The notes under the pieces: model-generated | Databases searched by the model: none | Seen by the model: the letters and a program-made list of their open reading frames with translations, nothing else | Told to the model about the DNA's origin: nothing | Translations under genes and position numbers: made by a program | In this document: positions 40,312 to 53,062 of the stretch, in pieces | Layout of the letters: every line of letters begins with the position of its first letter | How positions within the stretch are numbered: position 1 is the first letter of the stretch | Assembly (NCBI GenBank): GCA_963930775.1 | Contig: OZ005696.1 | Coordinates: forward strand, 744,001-808,000 | Direction of reading: 5' to 3' | Origin: Cliona cf. orientalis | Taxonomy: Eukaryota > Porifera > Demospongiae > Clionaida > Clionaidae | Length of the DNA stretch: 64,000 nucleotides

Positions 40312-43300
40312 ATGGGGAAGGCATTAGCAAAGCTCTTTGGGAAGAAGGACATGAGGATATTAATGCTGGGCCTTGACGCAGCAGGAAAGACAAGTATCCT
40401 ACTTCTAAACTACTACATTTAGTGTCTCTATGTATATTACTATCTTGTCACTGTATAGAGTGAGAGGAAGAGAGGAGAGAAGAGAGAGAGAGAGAGAGAG
40501 AGGAAAGAGATAGAGTGATAGGGAGGGAGGGGAGGAGGAGAGATATGGAGAGAGAGGGGGATAGGGAGGGAGGGAGGAGAGAGAGATAGGAGGGAGGGAA
40601 GGAACAAATAGAGAGCGAGTGAACATACCAGTGGGTATGTTAATCGCATTGGATAGTGTTCAAAACAAATCACTTGTGCCTCGTATACACTTGGTATGTG
40701 TCAACCAGCACACCATACACACTGGGACAGCTAGCTGCTGTGTTGTTGAAGCTCAGCTATGCTTTACGTTACTTAAACAGCATACTAGCATGCTTGTTTG
40801 TGTGCGATCGAGTATGTCACTTGTATGGGTATATTACTAACAGAGAGAGATGCTTTATGAGTTTGTGTTAGTTGCTAAACTGAAAACGCTACACACCGAG
40901 AAAGTATAAAGTGGGAGGCGTGCGTGCAAGTTAAAAATAGCACCGTCTTGCGTAATCTTGTGTACTAAGTAATTATTCATAAACTAACTTATCCCAGCTT
41001 TGGGACTCTGCCTAGTCCTGCCACATAGAGTGGTCTAATCTTAAAGCATTAAGAGTCCCAACTAATAAGAATAATAAGCAAAACTCACGATTATAAAGGT
41101 GTTGTAGATCACTGAGGGGGCGAGTCTGCTTAAAATAAACTTTTATGTATTATGGTAGCAAACATCGATATGTGTGCGATAGGATCATGCGTAATATTTG
41201 TGGCTATTTTTTTAGGACGGAGGGAACGATTGTATGAATATTGATTAAGAACGAAAGAAAAGGTGACAATTTGAAGATAAAATTGTTAGGAGTTGAGGTA
41301 GGGGTATATCAGAGTATAGTATGGTTGATCTCGGAGTGACACCTAGCTCGTTAGTGGTAATATGGTGTATGGGTGATCGATTTTGGAATGGAATATTAAA
41401 TTTTAGCGAGATGGTGTGGTAGGAACAGTAGCTAGGCTCACGGCATCAATGAACAATCTTGATCTTAATAAGCAAGCTACTTGTTCGAAGTATGAAATTG
41501 GGCGATTTTGCATATATAGCATCCTATGTCAGTTTCGCTATACACATACAGCTGGGTATTAGATGGGCATAGAGAAAAATATTTTAGAATCTTAAGAATG
41601 AGCACCACGCTAGTAATGTTTGTATATATTCAAGTGCACGTGTAGTAACGGCCGATTTCACATAATGAAATAGCCATCTTCTTAGCAACAACGAGAACAA
41701 TAGTGTGATCTATAGATAGTCTGGCTGAGCTGATCTAAGTCTAACTTTGTCCAATTGCCATGGCTTCTGTTGTCCAACAGTGGTGCAGTTGTGAAGTGTC
41801 TATTTACTGGAAGCTAAGCTGGCTACAGTGGTGGTCAGTGGCTATGCCAAGTGCAGTGAGAGCGAGGGAGCCTTACTTTGACTTCCCCTCATCCCTACTC
41901 TCTCCACTACAACCTACATCCTGGATTGAATCACAGTTCTATTATGAACGATCCACGCTATATTCTATCCATTTCCCATGGCCCATAAGAACTGTTGGTG
42001 GTTGGGGTGGGATGTCTGTACATGCGTGTGGAGTGGAGTGGTTTTCAGTTATCATACTCCCATTGTTCAGATCTAGTGTTTGTGGACACTCAGAGAGTGT
42101 GTGTGCGCGCATTGGATGGTCATTGTCCAATGTGAATTGAAATGACATTGTGTATGTGTGAGGGAGTGAGGGAAAAAAGAGAGAGAGGGAGAGAGAGAAA
42201 GGAGAGAGGATGATTGTGTGTACGTTCTTAAGTGAACTGGTGAATTGCTGTGCTGTTCGTTCACTATTGTTTGATGTCTGACAGTCGTGATGTATGTATT
42301 GTGTATTGTTACAATAATAATTGTTATCGATATTGCACCAATCGGTATCACCGTGTGCTCCTTGATTCACTGATTTCACCACCAGCCATCCTCTACAAGC
42401 TCAAGTTAGGACAGTCAGTGACCACTATACCCACCGTCGGATTCAACGTAGAGACAGTCACCTACAAGAATGTCAAATTTAATGTTTGGGTAAGCCCCTC
42501 TAATTATTATAGTCTTCCTATATACATTGTTTTCTTTTGGAGTGGGGGGGGGGGGGAGGGGAAGGAGGGAGGGACAGAGAGAGAAAGAGAGATCCAGCTA
42601 GCTAAAACTAAACGAAGGGGGGGGGGGGGGCACATCTATGGGGGTGTAGCGTTTCCATCAAAGAGGAATTGACTCTTTGACCCCTATCATAAGTGACTGA
42701 TAATACTTCCTGTTCACATCCTCCCCCTCTTTCCCTCTTCCTCTTCTCACTTCCTTTTAACCAGGATGTCGGTGGTCAGGACAAGATTCGTCCTCTATGG
42801 CGGCACTACTACACAGGGACTCAGGGGCTCATCTTCGTCGTGGACTGTGCGGACAGAGACAGAATCGACGAGGCAAGACAGGAGCTACACCGCATCATCA
42901 ACGACAGAGAAATGAAGGATGCCATTATCTTAATTTTTGCCAACAAACAGGACTTACCAGATGGTAAGCTTCAACTGCTTGTAGTGGTGAGATTGCATGG
43001 CCTTAACCCTTCCACGTGAAATAACCCCACTATAGAGCATAAGTGGTCAATTAAAGAGGTATCCATTTGTAGGGGTAATCCACTTGAGAGTATGATAGCT
43101 ATTGGACATGTAAAGTAGGCCAAGATGTACTTGGCAAGTATCCACTGATAACGCCCATATACTTTGTTTCATTATCTCCCCCTCCACCAATTTTCAAGTC
43201 TTGGAACGGCTCCATAATTTTCTCGTAATTACCTCATAGATTACCTAATAATTACACCACAATTACCTCATAACCACAGAAAAGTAAATTGCCCCCAAAT

Positions 43301-43486
43301 CGTACAATATTCATATTCAATGTATCCTTGTCCACTGTAGCGATGAAGCCAGTTGAGGTACAAGAGAAGCTAGCATTGACAAAGCTTCGAGACCGGCTTT
43401 GGTACGTGCAGCCATCGTGTGCCACAACAGGGGACGGGCTTTATGAAGGATTAACGTGGCTCACATCAAATCATAAAGGAAAATAA
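40312..43486 (+). CDS. ARF6: ARF6 small GTPase
   Basis: Plasma-membrane and endosomal ARF GTPase controlling recycling, actin and PIP2 production. Exons: 40312-40393, 42386-42489, 42765-42963, 43341-43486; 176 aa plus TAA. It starts [10 protein letters not shown], with Gly2 for myristoylation. G1 is GLDAAGKT, switch [13 protein letters not shown]3 DVGGQDK, G4 NKQD and G5 CAT. Apart from the N-terminus and a few C-terminal positions it matches human ARF6 almost residue for residue. Introns fall inside the GKT-T codon, after FNVW and inside LPD-A. Intron 1 (2 kb) holds a GA microsatellite near 40460-40620. Confidence 0.97.
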
Positions 43487-43988
43487 AAAATGAAAAAAGA
43501 CTTGCTACTCTAAGTAAAAAATATCTCGTGTATTATTATTATTGTTATTATTTGTGGTGCTTACTAATTAATTATTATTATTTGTATACACACAGTATTG
43601 TTATTATTACAAGCCAGTGTTTTACTGTGACTGTTATCCAGGAAAAAAAAACACTACTCTGTTCAAAAATTTTTCTCTTCTTTTTTTTTTGTTTCAGTGA
43701 TATTATACTAACACATGCACCTCTCTTGCTCTCTCCACTGAAGTGTTTTATTACCATGCATGCATGTATTGTCTGTTCTTTGAAAGGTTAGAGTTCACAG
43801 TTAATTAAGTTATATTATTAGGGTTTTCATTGATTATTTTGAAACTAAAAAGAAGTTGAATATAAAGTGTTTCCATGATTGATTAATATTATCTTTGAAT
43901 CTTCAAGAGAGAGGGAGAGCAGACTCTTGAAAAATTAAGAGATTACATCGAAAATTGCAATGGCTTAGCAAAAAATAACTGTACATAC
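43487..43988. other. Convergent 3' region between ARF6 and WDR4
   Basis: AT-rich 3' UTR sequence for both genes. I see no gene or defined repeat. Confidence 0.6.
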
Positions 43989-45885
43989 TCATTCATGGCT
44001 ATCTATTCTGATCTTTTTGTCCGGAGGTTCAGCTGGTGCATCAGTGCCTGGTTCTTCACTGATACCCTGTCCTGCTCTGACCCTCAGTCGCTCCTCCTTG
44101 CGAGCGAGGTAGCTGGACATGTTGTCATACACCTGCTTTTTCATCTGACTCCAGTTCTTCTCGCTACCCACAGCACCTTGAAGGAGGGAGGGAGGGGGAG
44201 AGGGAGATTATCATTTGCTTCCATCTTATAGAAGTCATTACTTTTCAGTAAGTCCCATCTGCCTAAGCATTTCAATAATCTATTATCTTCAACCACTTTC
44301 AAAAGCTGCCGAGAGCCATCAGATTCAAGTTTATAGCAGAGAAGTGGCTCTGCCGGATGTGGGAGACACACCCACAGCCGATCCGACCAATCAAACGCAA
44401 GGCTCCACGGTGGCGCAGCAAGGGAGAGGAGATTATCATCACCATGGCAACGGGTCAGTTTTCCATCATTTGACAAAGCAAACTGAAAAAGGTTGCAACA
44501 TCTGCGAAAAAATTATCAGTCAAAATTAGAAGTCCAACTGCACTCACCCCTCTAATGCCACAATGACCTTCGACCTTCCACTGTCATCACATGACCGACA
44601 GCAACATAGCTGAGTCAGCACTTTTGGTGCCTCATCGTCTGCACCTGACGCCCCTCCCACGGCTGACTGAGGAGAGCTAACGACAGCTGTGTCCAATAGC
44701 CTCCCTCTCTCCCACTCCCAGCTCCTCAATGTACCATCCTATAGCAGAATGGGGAATGGGAATGGGCCTACCATATTATGTATATAATACAATGTAGCTA
44801 GACTTACCCCAGAAGCTGAGAGAAGCAAGTGTGGCCAGCTTTTGGAGAAGCAGATTCTCGTCACAAAACTACCATAAAATTTTGATATTTAATTATTTTT
44901 ATTGTTTATACTGCTAATTAGGAGGGGCTTACTCTGTATGGGACAGACAGTATGTCTCAATATTGTATGAGTTGGGATATTTGCTAACTCTGATCTTCTC
45001 GTCCCTGTCACACGTGATCACATGACTGTTGCTAGAAGACAGTACCTAATGAAAAAAAACATCATTGATAATTTGAACGGGATATTACACATTGAATTTC
45101 TATCATACATTTTTAGCAAAATCATGCTCTACAGTGTCAGGATGGCTATTAATTTTTCATTTATAAGGCTGGCGACCTTTACCGACTACAAACAGTCATT
45201 TACATCTGGAGCTCACCTACTGGCTTAAAATAGTTACATGAATTTGAAATCCCTGCTGAAATAGCTAATTATATACCATATCCAGTAGCATGGAGAAGTG
45301 GCCAAGGAGATACTCTCCTGGAGAGGTGGGATCAGAGGTCAAACTATAGCGATGCAGATCCCCCGCCTTGTCCGATACGAGGATGTACTGGTCGTCGTTG
45401 GTGAACTGAACAGCTGTGGCCCTTTTGGGGAGAACCCTGTAGCATAATTAATATCATCACTTAGAATTAATACCTCTGATAGCTGAGCAAGTTTGATTGC
45501 ATGTGCATAATGCAGATACAATGTGCAAGGGGTATAATAATATTATTATCATATTATGTGCTCTACAGAGCTCTAGCTATATATAATTTAGACCATAATA
45601 TTGTCACCCCAGTCGGTATGCAATAATTTACTATGATATTATGCTGCATATTCGTAACGAACCTCTCCATGACAGTATTCCAAGTCTGAGTTTGCCATAT
45701 CTTTAGTCTTTTTTCATCGGAGCAAGCAGCCAGGAGCAGACTGGAGGGGTTGAGCCCACAGCAGGCTATGGCCGACTCATCAATTCCCAACCTCAATACA
45801 CCTGCATCTGCATCATCCAATGAATCACCAGTGCTGAAAAATTGTTGTAAGCAAAATTTTAATAACGGACAAGAACATAAAAAAT

Positions 45886-45920
<35 letters not shown>

Positions 45921-46592
45921 TGGCTTCTCAACCAGTCACCGTATTAGCCAACCTATATGTATGGCTATAATCACTTCTAGAGGGGTATCAAGGCCGTGAT
46001 GTTACACTATACTTTGTCTCTTTCCTGTACTAAATGCTAAGAGGGGGGCAGATGTTAATTTTTCCCCAAGAGTCCTAATTAGACTTATTCCACCATGGGA
46101 GTGGTCTGGTATTAGTCTCGTACCCAGCCCCTCCTACGCACCCAGGGAGAGAGAGAGGGTCTGGGGAATTGTGCACTTCCGGCTTGTCCCTGTTAGAAAT
46201 TTCCAGGCACCAATCAGATTGCAGTATGTGGCACATGACAGCTCAAGAACGTACGGAATTTAATTTCATGCGCTCACGATGTTAGTAACGTTCAGAGCTG
46301 CAGCACATGTGGTGCGCTGACCAAAAACATTTAATTATTGACTATGCGATCAAATCCTAGATCCTGTCGCCAGAACAACTCGTTGTATGTACGGTCACCA
46401 GTAGCCTCCTCTCCCTCAAAGAGCCTGGGTACGCTGGGTCACCAGACCCTCGGATTGGGGGTGTGGCGCGCGAGACAAGAGAATTGAGGATGCATACTTA
46501 ATTTTCGATTCTGATGCGATCAGTAGCTCAGCTCCACAGGATACAATCATCCATCCCTCAGCTGCTGCTCCTCCTGCATGAATCATCGCCAT
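43989..46592 (-). CDS. WDR4: WDR4, non-catalytic subunit of tRNA m7G46 methyltransferase
   Basis: WD40 partner of METTL1 (yeast Trm82) for N7-methylguanosine at tRNA position 46. Exons in order: 46498-46592, 45663-45833, 45277-45437, 44933-45045, 44808-44868, 44548-44738, 44242-44482, 43989-44176; 406 aa plus stop, close to human (412). Diagnostic stretches are [33 protein letters not shown] and [13 protein letters not shown]. The C-terminal tail [12 protein letters not shown] matches the family's end. Exon 1 ([14 protein letters not shown]...) is my best fit: it has a gtatgc donor in the needed phase and an N-terminal CGAELL like the family, but weaker support than the rest. Intron 1 contains a poly-G tract at about 45887-45918. 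Confidence 0.9.
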
Positions 46593-47109
46593 ACTGGACA
46601 CATCTCATGTGCATCTCAATTAGAGCGCATCAATATCGATCACACCTTCACTTCACCTGCGCATGCGCATCAACGAATTTCTGCCGCGGCCGCGGGCGCC
46701 GGTTACCTGATGGTATCATGTTTAATACCTCTGGTATTACTCAGTGTATCAAGAAAATTAATAAAAATGTCCACCTCCCCTATGCCATCCTGGTAGCATA
46801 AACTGCATGATCGTCATAAATTTGGATATTTCAATCCTCTGCAAAGCTGGTTTCAAGGTTCTGTAGACATTGGATTTGACTGGCTTGCAATCACAATAGA
46901 GCAACTGCTCACATTAATTTTATGCAGCACTATAGGATGGTATAGGGGAGGTGGATATTTTACTTCTCGATACTGAGCTATACCTTTGTATGATTATACC
47001 ACTGCAATTTTGGTGCTAAATACTATTCTCTATATATACCAGTACTGTATAATATTATAATATTATAGAATTATGTATTAGAAGCAACGAGAGTTGATTT
47101 CAATGGTGA
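46593..47109. promoter_or_regulatory. WDR4 upstream region with NRF1-like site and a TIR element
   Basis: TGCGCATGCGCA at 46659-46670 is about 70 nt upstream of the WDR4 ATG, within a CpG-rich patch that includes GCGGCCGC. Further out, 46733-46985 is a foldback element. The remainder up to the fusion gene stop is AT-rich. Confidence 0.5.
46733..46985. repeat. About 250-bp TIR element between WDR4 and the fusion gene
   Basis: Left 'tccacctcccctatgccatc' and right 'gatggtataggggaggtgga' are inverted. Outer 'ggtattactcagtgtatc' pairs imperfectly with 'gatactgagctatacc'. Confidence 0.75.
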
Positions 47110-50100
47110 TCAGCTGTATTTATATTTAATTTTCTTTGGGTCGTATTCTTTACCACGATGTTGGGATCTGAGCAATTCTAATCCTTCATAGAGACCCTCT
47201 CCACTGGTAGCACAAGTTGGCTGAATGTACCAGTTTCTATCATGTAGACTAGGCAGTCCCATCTTCTCCTGTATTTCTGCGGCACTCAGTGCTGTAGAAG
47301 TGGCAGGGATAACATCGTAGTGCACTTTCTTATGATAACAGCTTAGTACTAAACTAATATAGTATACCATGCACATGATTGTACATTCATGCAAAATCAT
47401 TCCATACAATAGCCTACCATTTGGTAGATCCTGCTTATTAGCAAGCACAAGGATGATAGCATCCCTTATTTCCTCTTCTTTTATGGCACGATGAAACTCA
47501 TATCTTGCTTCATCAATCCTCTCACTGTCATTGCTGTCAACAACAAAGATGAGAGCATCAGTATTAGCAAAGTAGTGCCGCCAAAGAGGTCGGATCTTGT
47601 CCCCTCCACCAACATCCTATTAGTACCGGTATTATACATGTATTATGAAGAAATAGTTAACAATAATATGTCATAGAATTAATTTAATATTTTTTGTAGA
47701 TGCTACTTGTAACAAATACAGTGAATTGATCTGATTGGTTGAACTGCAGTATCTATCCAGCTCCAAAAACCCAGTAAATTTTTTCTATGGCTAGTTTATA
47801 TCTAGACAGTTGTTTACTACATCCCAGTAGCTAAATTTACTTTCTGAAACAAGAAAATATATGCCCAGTAAGGGTATCGAATTGTGAAATTTGGCACAGA
47901 CATGGATGAATATGGAAATTTATCTGTTTTCATTTAGACGAAAATAATTTCGTGCAGGTGCAGGTAGAAAATACCAGGTATGTAGCCTTGTAGGATAGGG
48001 GAAATTTTCTACATAATATCATTTAAGTTAGCAAAATTCTGCCCTATCCTCTGACAATCTGAATCATGTGTAGGAAATGTCATGTTTATAACAGACGGAA
48101 ATCTTAGCATTGGTCTAATGCAAGTTATGCCACTTTAAAGCATTTGACTAGTATATATACAGTATGCTACTTACTTGCATGGTGACCCTTTACCATAATA
48201 CAATGAAGCTATTATATATCACTGCAAAAAGAAAAGGGTTACTTTAACCCAACTTTGGTTACCTGAGTTGCATTGATGAACAATGCATACACAGTCATCC
48301 ATGCATGAATGCATGATTTTGGAATATATAATCATAATGTGTACCCATTGCACATAGTTTCTTGAGACGTGCATTGCTATGGAGAGCCAAGTAGAGCAAG
48401 AGTATTTGCAGTGCTTCTGGTAATTACCACTTCACTTATACTTCAATTACCAATTGCAACCACTTCACTCAATGTCATTCACCTTCATGCCCCTGTGCCA
48501 ACTATAATAATTATATACAATAAGGTAGCCTTAGCAACTTCATGCACGTCTCAGATATGTGAATAGCCTGGCTTCAAGTATGTTATATGATCAAAGCTAG
48601 GAATACTTTCATTCACATTCCATAATCATGGCTGGTCACGAACTGCATTCTTTTAGCTTGTGAGTGCAACTCAGGTAACCTAAGATGGGTTAAACTAACC
48701 CTTTTGTTTTTGCAGTGATATATAGGGAAGCGATGTGGTAATCGTTATAATTATACAAAACTTTTGGGCATTGTTGCTAGGATCTAAAGTTGTTAGACAT
48801 GCACTGTTTACTTAGTTGAATGTGCCATTTATATAATATTTATAGAAGCCATCATGATCAGGGCCCATGTACAGCCCCTTTGGTCTTCTAAATCACGTAG
48901 AAAGCTCCTAAATAGTATCTAACTACTATAATTATATAGAGATGTTACATATACATAATACAGGAATAGAACAGTTTCAGTTTCAATTTTGCAACAGACT
49001 GAGTATTATAATTTGATGCACCAAAACAAGAATGGTATAGCTAGTGATGGAAAACTAATACTAGAAGACATCCCTATACATCACATTAATTTTATGAAGT
49101 GAAGCACGTGCAGTGACAACTTAAATGATGATATTACTGCCAGTAGTAGATCTATTGGATGTCTCCTATAGTATTAGTTTTCCATCACTACTACAGTGAC
49201 TCCTGTCTTGGTGCTTTTTGTTACTGCCACATGTACTTCAAGTTCTAATACTTTGTATATAATATGTATTATGGCTGTCCATGATTGCATATGCATTGCT
49301 ACTCACCCAAATAGTTAATGACATCTTCCTGTAAAATATACTTTCAACATTGAACCCAATGGTTGGAATAGTGGAAACAGTCTCACCAAGCTTTAGTTTA
49401 TAAAGAGTGGCTGTGAATTTAGGTGTCAAATTAAGGAAATAATAATCAAGACTTCAGTAGATTATTTACTGATAAGTGAAAAAAAGATACACATGTAATA
49501 ATTCCCGAGTATTGCATTCAATATAAGCAGTGGGTAGATACATATCCAAGCTAAAGTTAAACGAATTATAGCTGTGTGCATGTGCAGGCTACATCGGTTC
49601 TAACAATCAGCATAACAATAATATAACAGCATTGAAAATTTCTTCATAATACTGGCTCATTTGTGTGTTCTGTGCAGGAGGGGCATAACATTTCCCTCCC
49701 AAACCTACGGTATAACCCATCTTTGACCACCAAGATGCAATGGCCTATATAATATTATCATGGTAATGTTCAGCAATTTCTCTCATTCAGCCCTCCCTCC
49801 ACTGCACAGCACCACCACCCCCCCCCCCCCCCCCCCCATTAAAAAAGTGAGTGAGTGTGCATACTATTTTACACTCATCTGGAAATAGTGCATATAGATA
49901 GCTAGGTCAGGATACTTGTTTTGCCAGCAGCATCAAGACCGATCATCACTGTTCTCATGTGTTTACGATCTCTTTTCCTATTCCTCTTCCTTTGTTTTTT
50001 TTTTGAAGTTGATGCTTTCTTTTTTTTCTTATCACCTTCGTGCTTTGTATCTTTCTTCTCCTTTCTGCTTTCCTTTTTAGTGTCCTTCTTAGATTTTGAT

Positions 50101-52742
50101 TTCTTTTGTCTCCATAACCAAGTGAACTTTCTTTTTCTTTTCTTCCCTTTTAGTAAAGATTATAGTGAATATTATCGGCATGATAGATTATGTACATTAC
50201 CTGTTTCACCTTCTGAACTACCTTCTGATTTTGTAGCACCTTCATCATAACCAGTAGCTCGAGGTAAAAATTTTATGGTTATCTCAGGAGAGTCATTCAC
50301 CATCTCAGCACCACTATATGTTTGTAACTCTTTTCCTTCCTTTGCCTTGGCATCATCTTGCACTTTTTCTAATCCTAGATCTGCTTTATTGTTTTTTTCT
50401 GATTTAGTGTCTTGTGATTTCGGTAGTGATTCTCCCGTTGCAGTTACTTCATCTTGGTCAAAGCCACCTGCTCTCTGCAATTTCCATTTATGATCGTGAT
50501 GATTTCTTGGGTGCTGATCTGAAGCTTTTGCTTTTTCACTTGAGGTATTCCATTCTCGTAAAGTTTCATCCTCCATAGTGTGTACCTCTGCAGCAATTAT
50601 AATCACATCTTGTGCTTCTGGATCCTCTGCTCCATCAATGGGACTATCATGATGCTCTTTAACACTTTTCTCACCTTTGGAACTGCTTGTAGCACCTTCA
50701 TCAGAATCAGCTGATAAAATGGTTATCTCAGGAGAATTATTCACCATCACGGTGCCACTATGTGTTTGCACCTCTTTTCCTTCCCTTGCCTTTTGTTTGT
50801 TTTCTTGGTCTGGTTGTGCATCATATTGCTTGCTTTCTTGCTTTGGTTGCTGTGTGACAATAACATCATCACACTCATTTCCTAGCTCTGGCTGTTCTGC
50901 ACCATGCTTACGTTCTTCCTTTCGTTGTTCCGTGGCACTGGCATTATCATGCTTGATTTCTTGCAGAGTATCCTCTAAATCTGTGTCTACATTTTGTACT
51001 GGCTTTCTTTCTTCTTTCTTATTCATCATAATATCATCACCATTTTCTTGCATCTCTTGCTGAACATCCTCATGGCCACTGTCTTGTACTGTATCTTCAC
51101 TCTCCTCTCTCTTCACATCTGTAGTGACAGCTGTTTGAACGATATGCCGGGGGCCACTTTCTTCTTTTGACCTCAACTTTTCCTCAGCACCATTTTCATG
51201 CTGTGGACTATCACGATGACTCTCGGTGTTTTCATTTTCCACTGGTTTACTTATCTCCTCATCTTCTATATGTTTATCAATCTCATGCATGCTTTTGCAG
51301 GACTGATCACCATTTTTATTGGCACTATTAAGCCTTGGTGATGGAATCACTTTTTCTTCAATGAATTTTTCAGAACTACCACCTGGTTTACTACCTTGTA
51401 CCTTTGGTACAGACTCTCCAACTGTTTCTTCATCTTTGTCAAATCCACTTACTTTCAGTGATTTCTGTTTGCAATCTTGTCGGTTGTTTGGGTGCTGTTC
51501 TGAATGGTTAGCTTTTTTATTTGGGCTATTCTGTTCTGGTGAAGTTTCATCTTCTTTAGTGTGTACTTCTGCAGCAATGACGATCACATCTTGTGCTTCT
51601 GGATCCTCTGCTCCATCAATGGGACCATCATGATGCTCCTCAACATTTTCCTCAGGAACATAATATGAGTCGGATGCTTTATTTGTATTTGAAATCATTT
51701 GTCCTTGATTTGACCCACTTATGTCTGCATCTTCATCTGATGTCAGCTGATTTCCTTCGAGCTCATTTGACCTCTTTTCACTATTTTCACCTTTGCTAGG
51801 TGCTCCACTTTGTTTACTTTTCCATGAATCTGACACACTTTTGCAATACTTGTCATTTTCCTGAAGTTTCTTCATCTTCTTGTAAAGCTCTTTGGCAGAA
51901 GGACGCTGGGTGCTGTCATTACTCAAGCAGGGGAGTGCAATCTGCAGGAGTGGGTGGTTTGGATCGATTTCACTAATGTGGCCTTTTCGACGCTCTATCT
52001 CGGGAATATTCACATAATATGACTGCATACAATCATCATATTCAGCATCTGGAGGCTTGTGGTGATCGATGGGACAAGGGAACTTCCGTGTCATTATTTG
52101 GATAGCGACCACACCAAATGAAAAGCAATCAATTTTCACATCATAATAGGGATTATTTCTCAAACCTTCTGGAGGCATGTAGGGAAGTTTGGTAGAGCTC
52201 ATGGTGTGCACAAGAAAGCTTCTTTTTGGATTGAAACTGCTCAACCTGGCCATACCAAAATCACTCACTTTAGCCCGAACATTACTGATGAGCAACACAT
52301 TGTTGCCAGAAAGATTTCTATGGATGATACCATTTGAATGGAGATAGGAGAGTGCTAGAACGATATCTCGACTTAAATTAACTTGGAGGTGGTATGGCAC
52401 TTTGTATGGGGAGGACTCGAGGAAGTGGGTGAGATTCTCATCCATCATTTCCATGAGCAGGACTGGTTGGCCAGTGATTTTGTCATAGTGAATACCTAAG
52501 TACTGGACAATATTGGGATGCTGTACAGTATGAATAAATTTGCATTCTTGCTCAAATCTCTGTGCATTTTTATACGGTCCAGCTATGGAAAAGATTGTTG
52601 AGTCAAGGATCTTAGCAGCACAGGGAAGGTCATCGCACTGTGCATGACACACCGCTCCAAAGGCACCAATACCAATGATTTGATCCTTGAAGAGTTCTAT
52701 GCTCTCAAATCCAGCCTTCTTCTTCACAAGCTTAGCTGCCAT
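47110..52742 (-). CDS. Kinase-like/ARF GTPase fusion protein, copy 1
   Basis: Not a family I can name. Exons in order: 50201-52742, 49916-50146, 49307-49410, 47418-47616, 47110-47291; 1085 aa. Residues 1-295 form a protein kinase fold: GIGAFG loop (24-29), AAK lysine (44), HRN at 141-143 where HRD is expected, DFG, then MPPEGL. Residues about 300-845 are an acidic Glu/Lys/Ser/Gln-rich tail with an internal duplication. Residues 848-910 are strongly basic (KKRKRKFTW, many KKK). The last 175 residues are an ARF domain: [23 protein letters not shown] and CATSG are kept, but G3 is DVGGGDK, lacking the catalytic Gln. There is no N-terminal myristoylation Gly. The first ATG is at 52740-52742. Predicted kinase-dead, GTP-binding scaffold; localisation through the basic stretch is inferred. 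Confidence 0.88.
48213..48724. repeat. 512-bp TIR element in fusion copy 1 intron 3
   Basis: Inverted ends of about 60 bp begin 'tatatatcactgcaaaaa' at left and end with its complement at right. The arms contain 'gggtta.tttaaccca' and 'ggttacctgagttgca'. The core has no transposase frame, so it is non-autonomous. Confidence 0.88.
49042..49190. repeat. 149-bp TIR element in fusion copy 1 intron 3
   Basis: The ends 'tagtgatggaaaactaatac' and its complement at 49171-49190 are nearly perfect over 32 bp. TA at each edge fits a TA target duplication. Confidence 0.85.
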
Positions 52743-53062
52743 GGCAATCAAAAAGGTTATAGCTTAATAATAAAATAATTAGCTAACAATCACGGTTTAG
52801 CTAACTTGATCTATTTAGGGTTCACTGAATGCTTTAGACTAATTAGCTACTGAGCTATTTGGTGCTGGGTACTGACAATATCTAGATCTCTTGAAGGACC
52901 GGATATGTATGGGTAAGCCAGGTGTACAAAATGCCAGCAAATGAGTGCATAGGGCATAAGTCTACCGCGACGTAACATGCCGCTCGCGTAGGTGTAAGTT
53001 AAGTTTGCAATTCGCTAATTTAGAACTGTATGTTAATTGCTCAGTGACTGAGTACCGCAATA
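52743..53062. promoter_or_regulatory. Divergent promoter of fusion copy 1 and the TRPA-like channel
   Basis: 320 bp between two start codons facing away from each other. No clear TATA box in either direction. Shared regulation is inferred only. Confidence 0.45.

Noticed and set aside
41760-42382. Frames of 126-146 codons in ARF6 intron 1
   Set aside because: Overlap on opposite strands, no domain, and the plus frame runs into the polymorphic GA-rich stretch.
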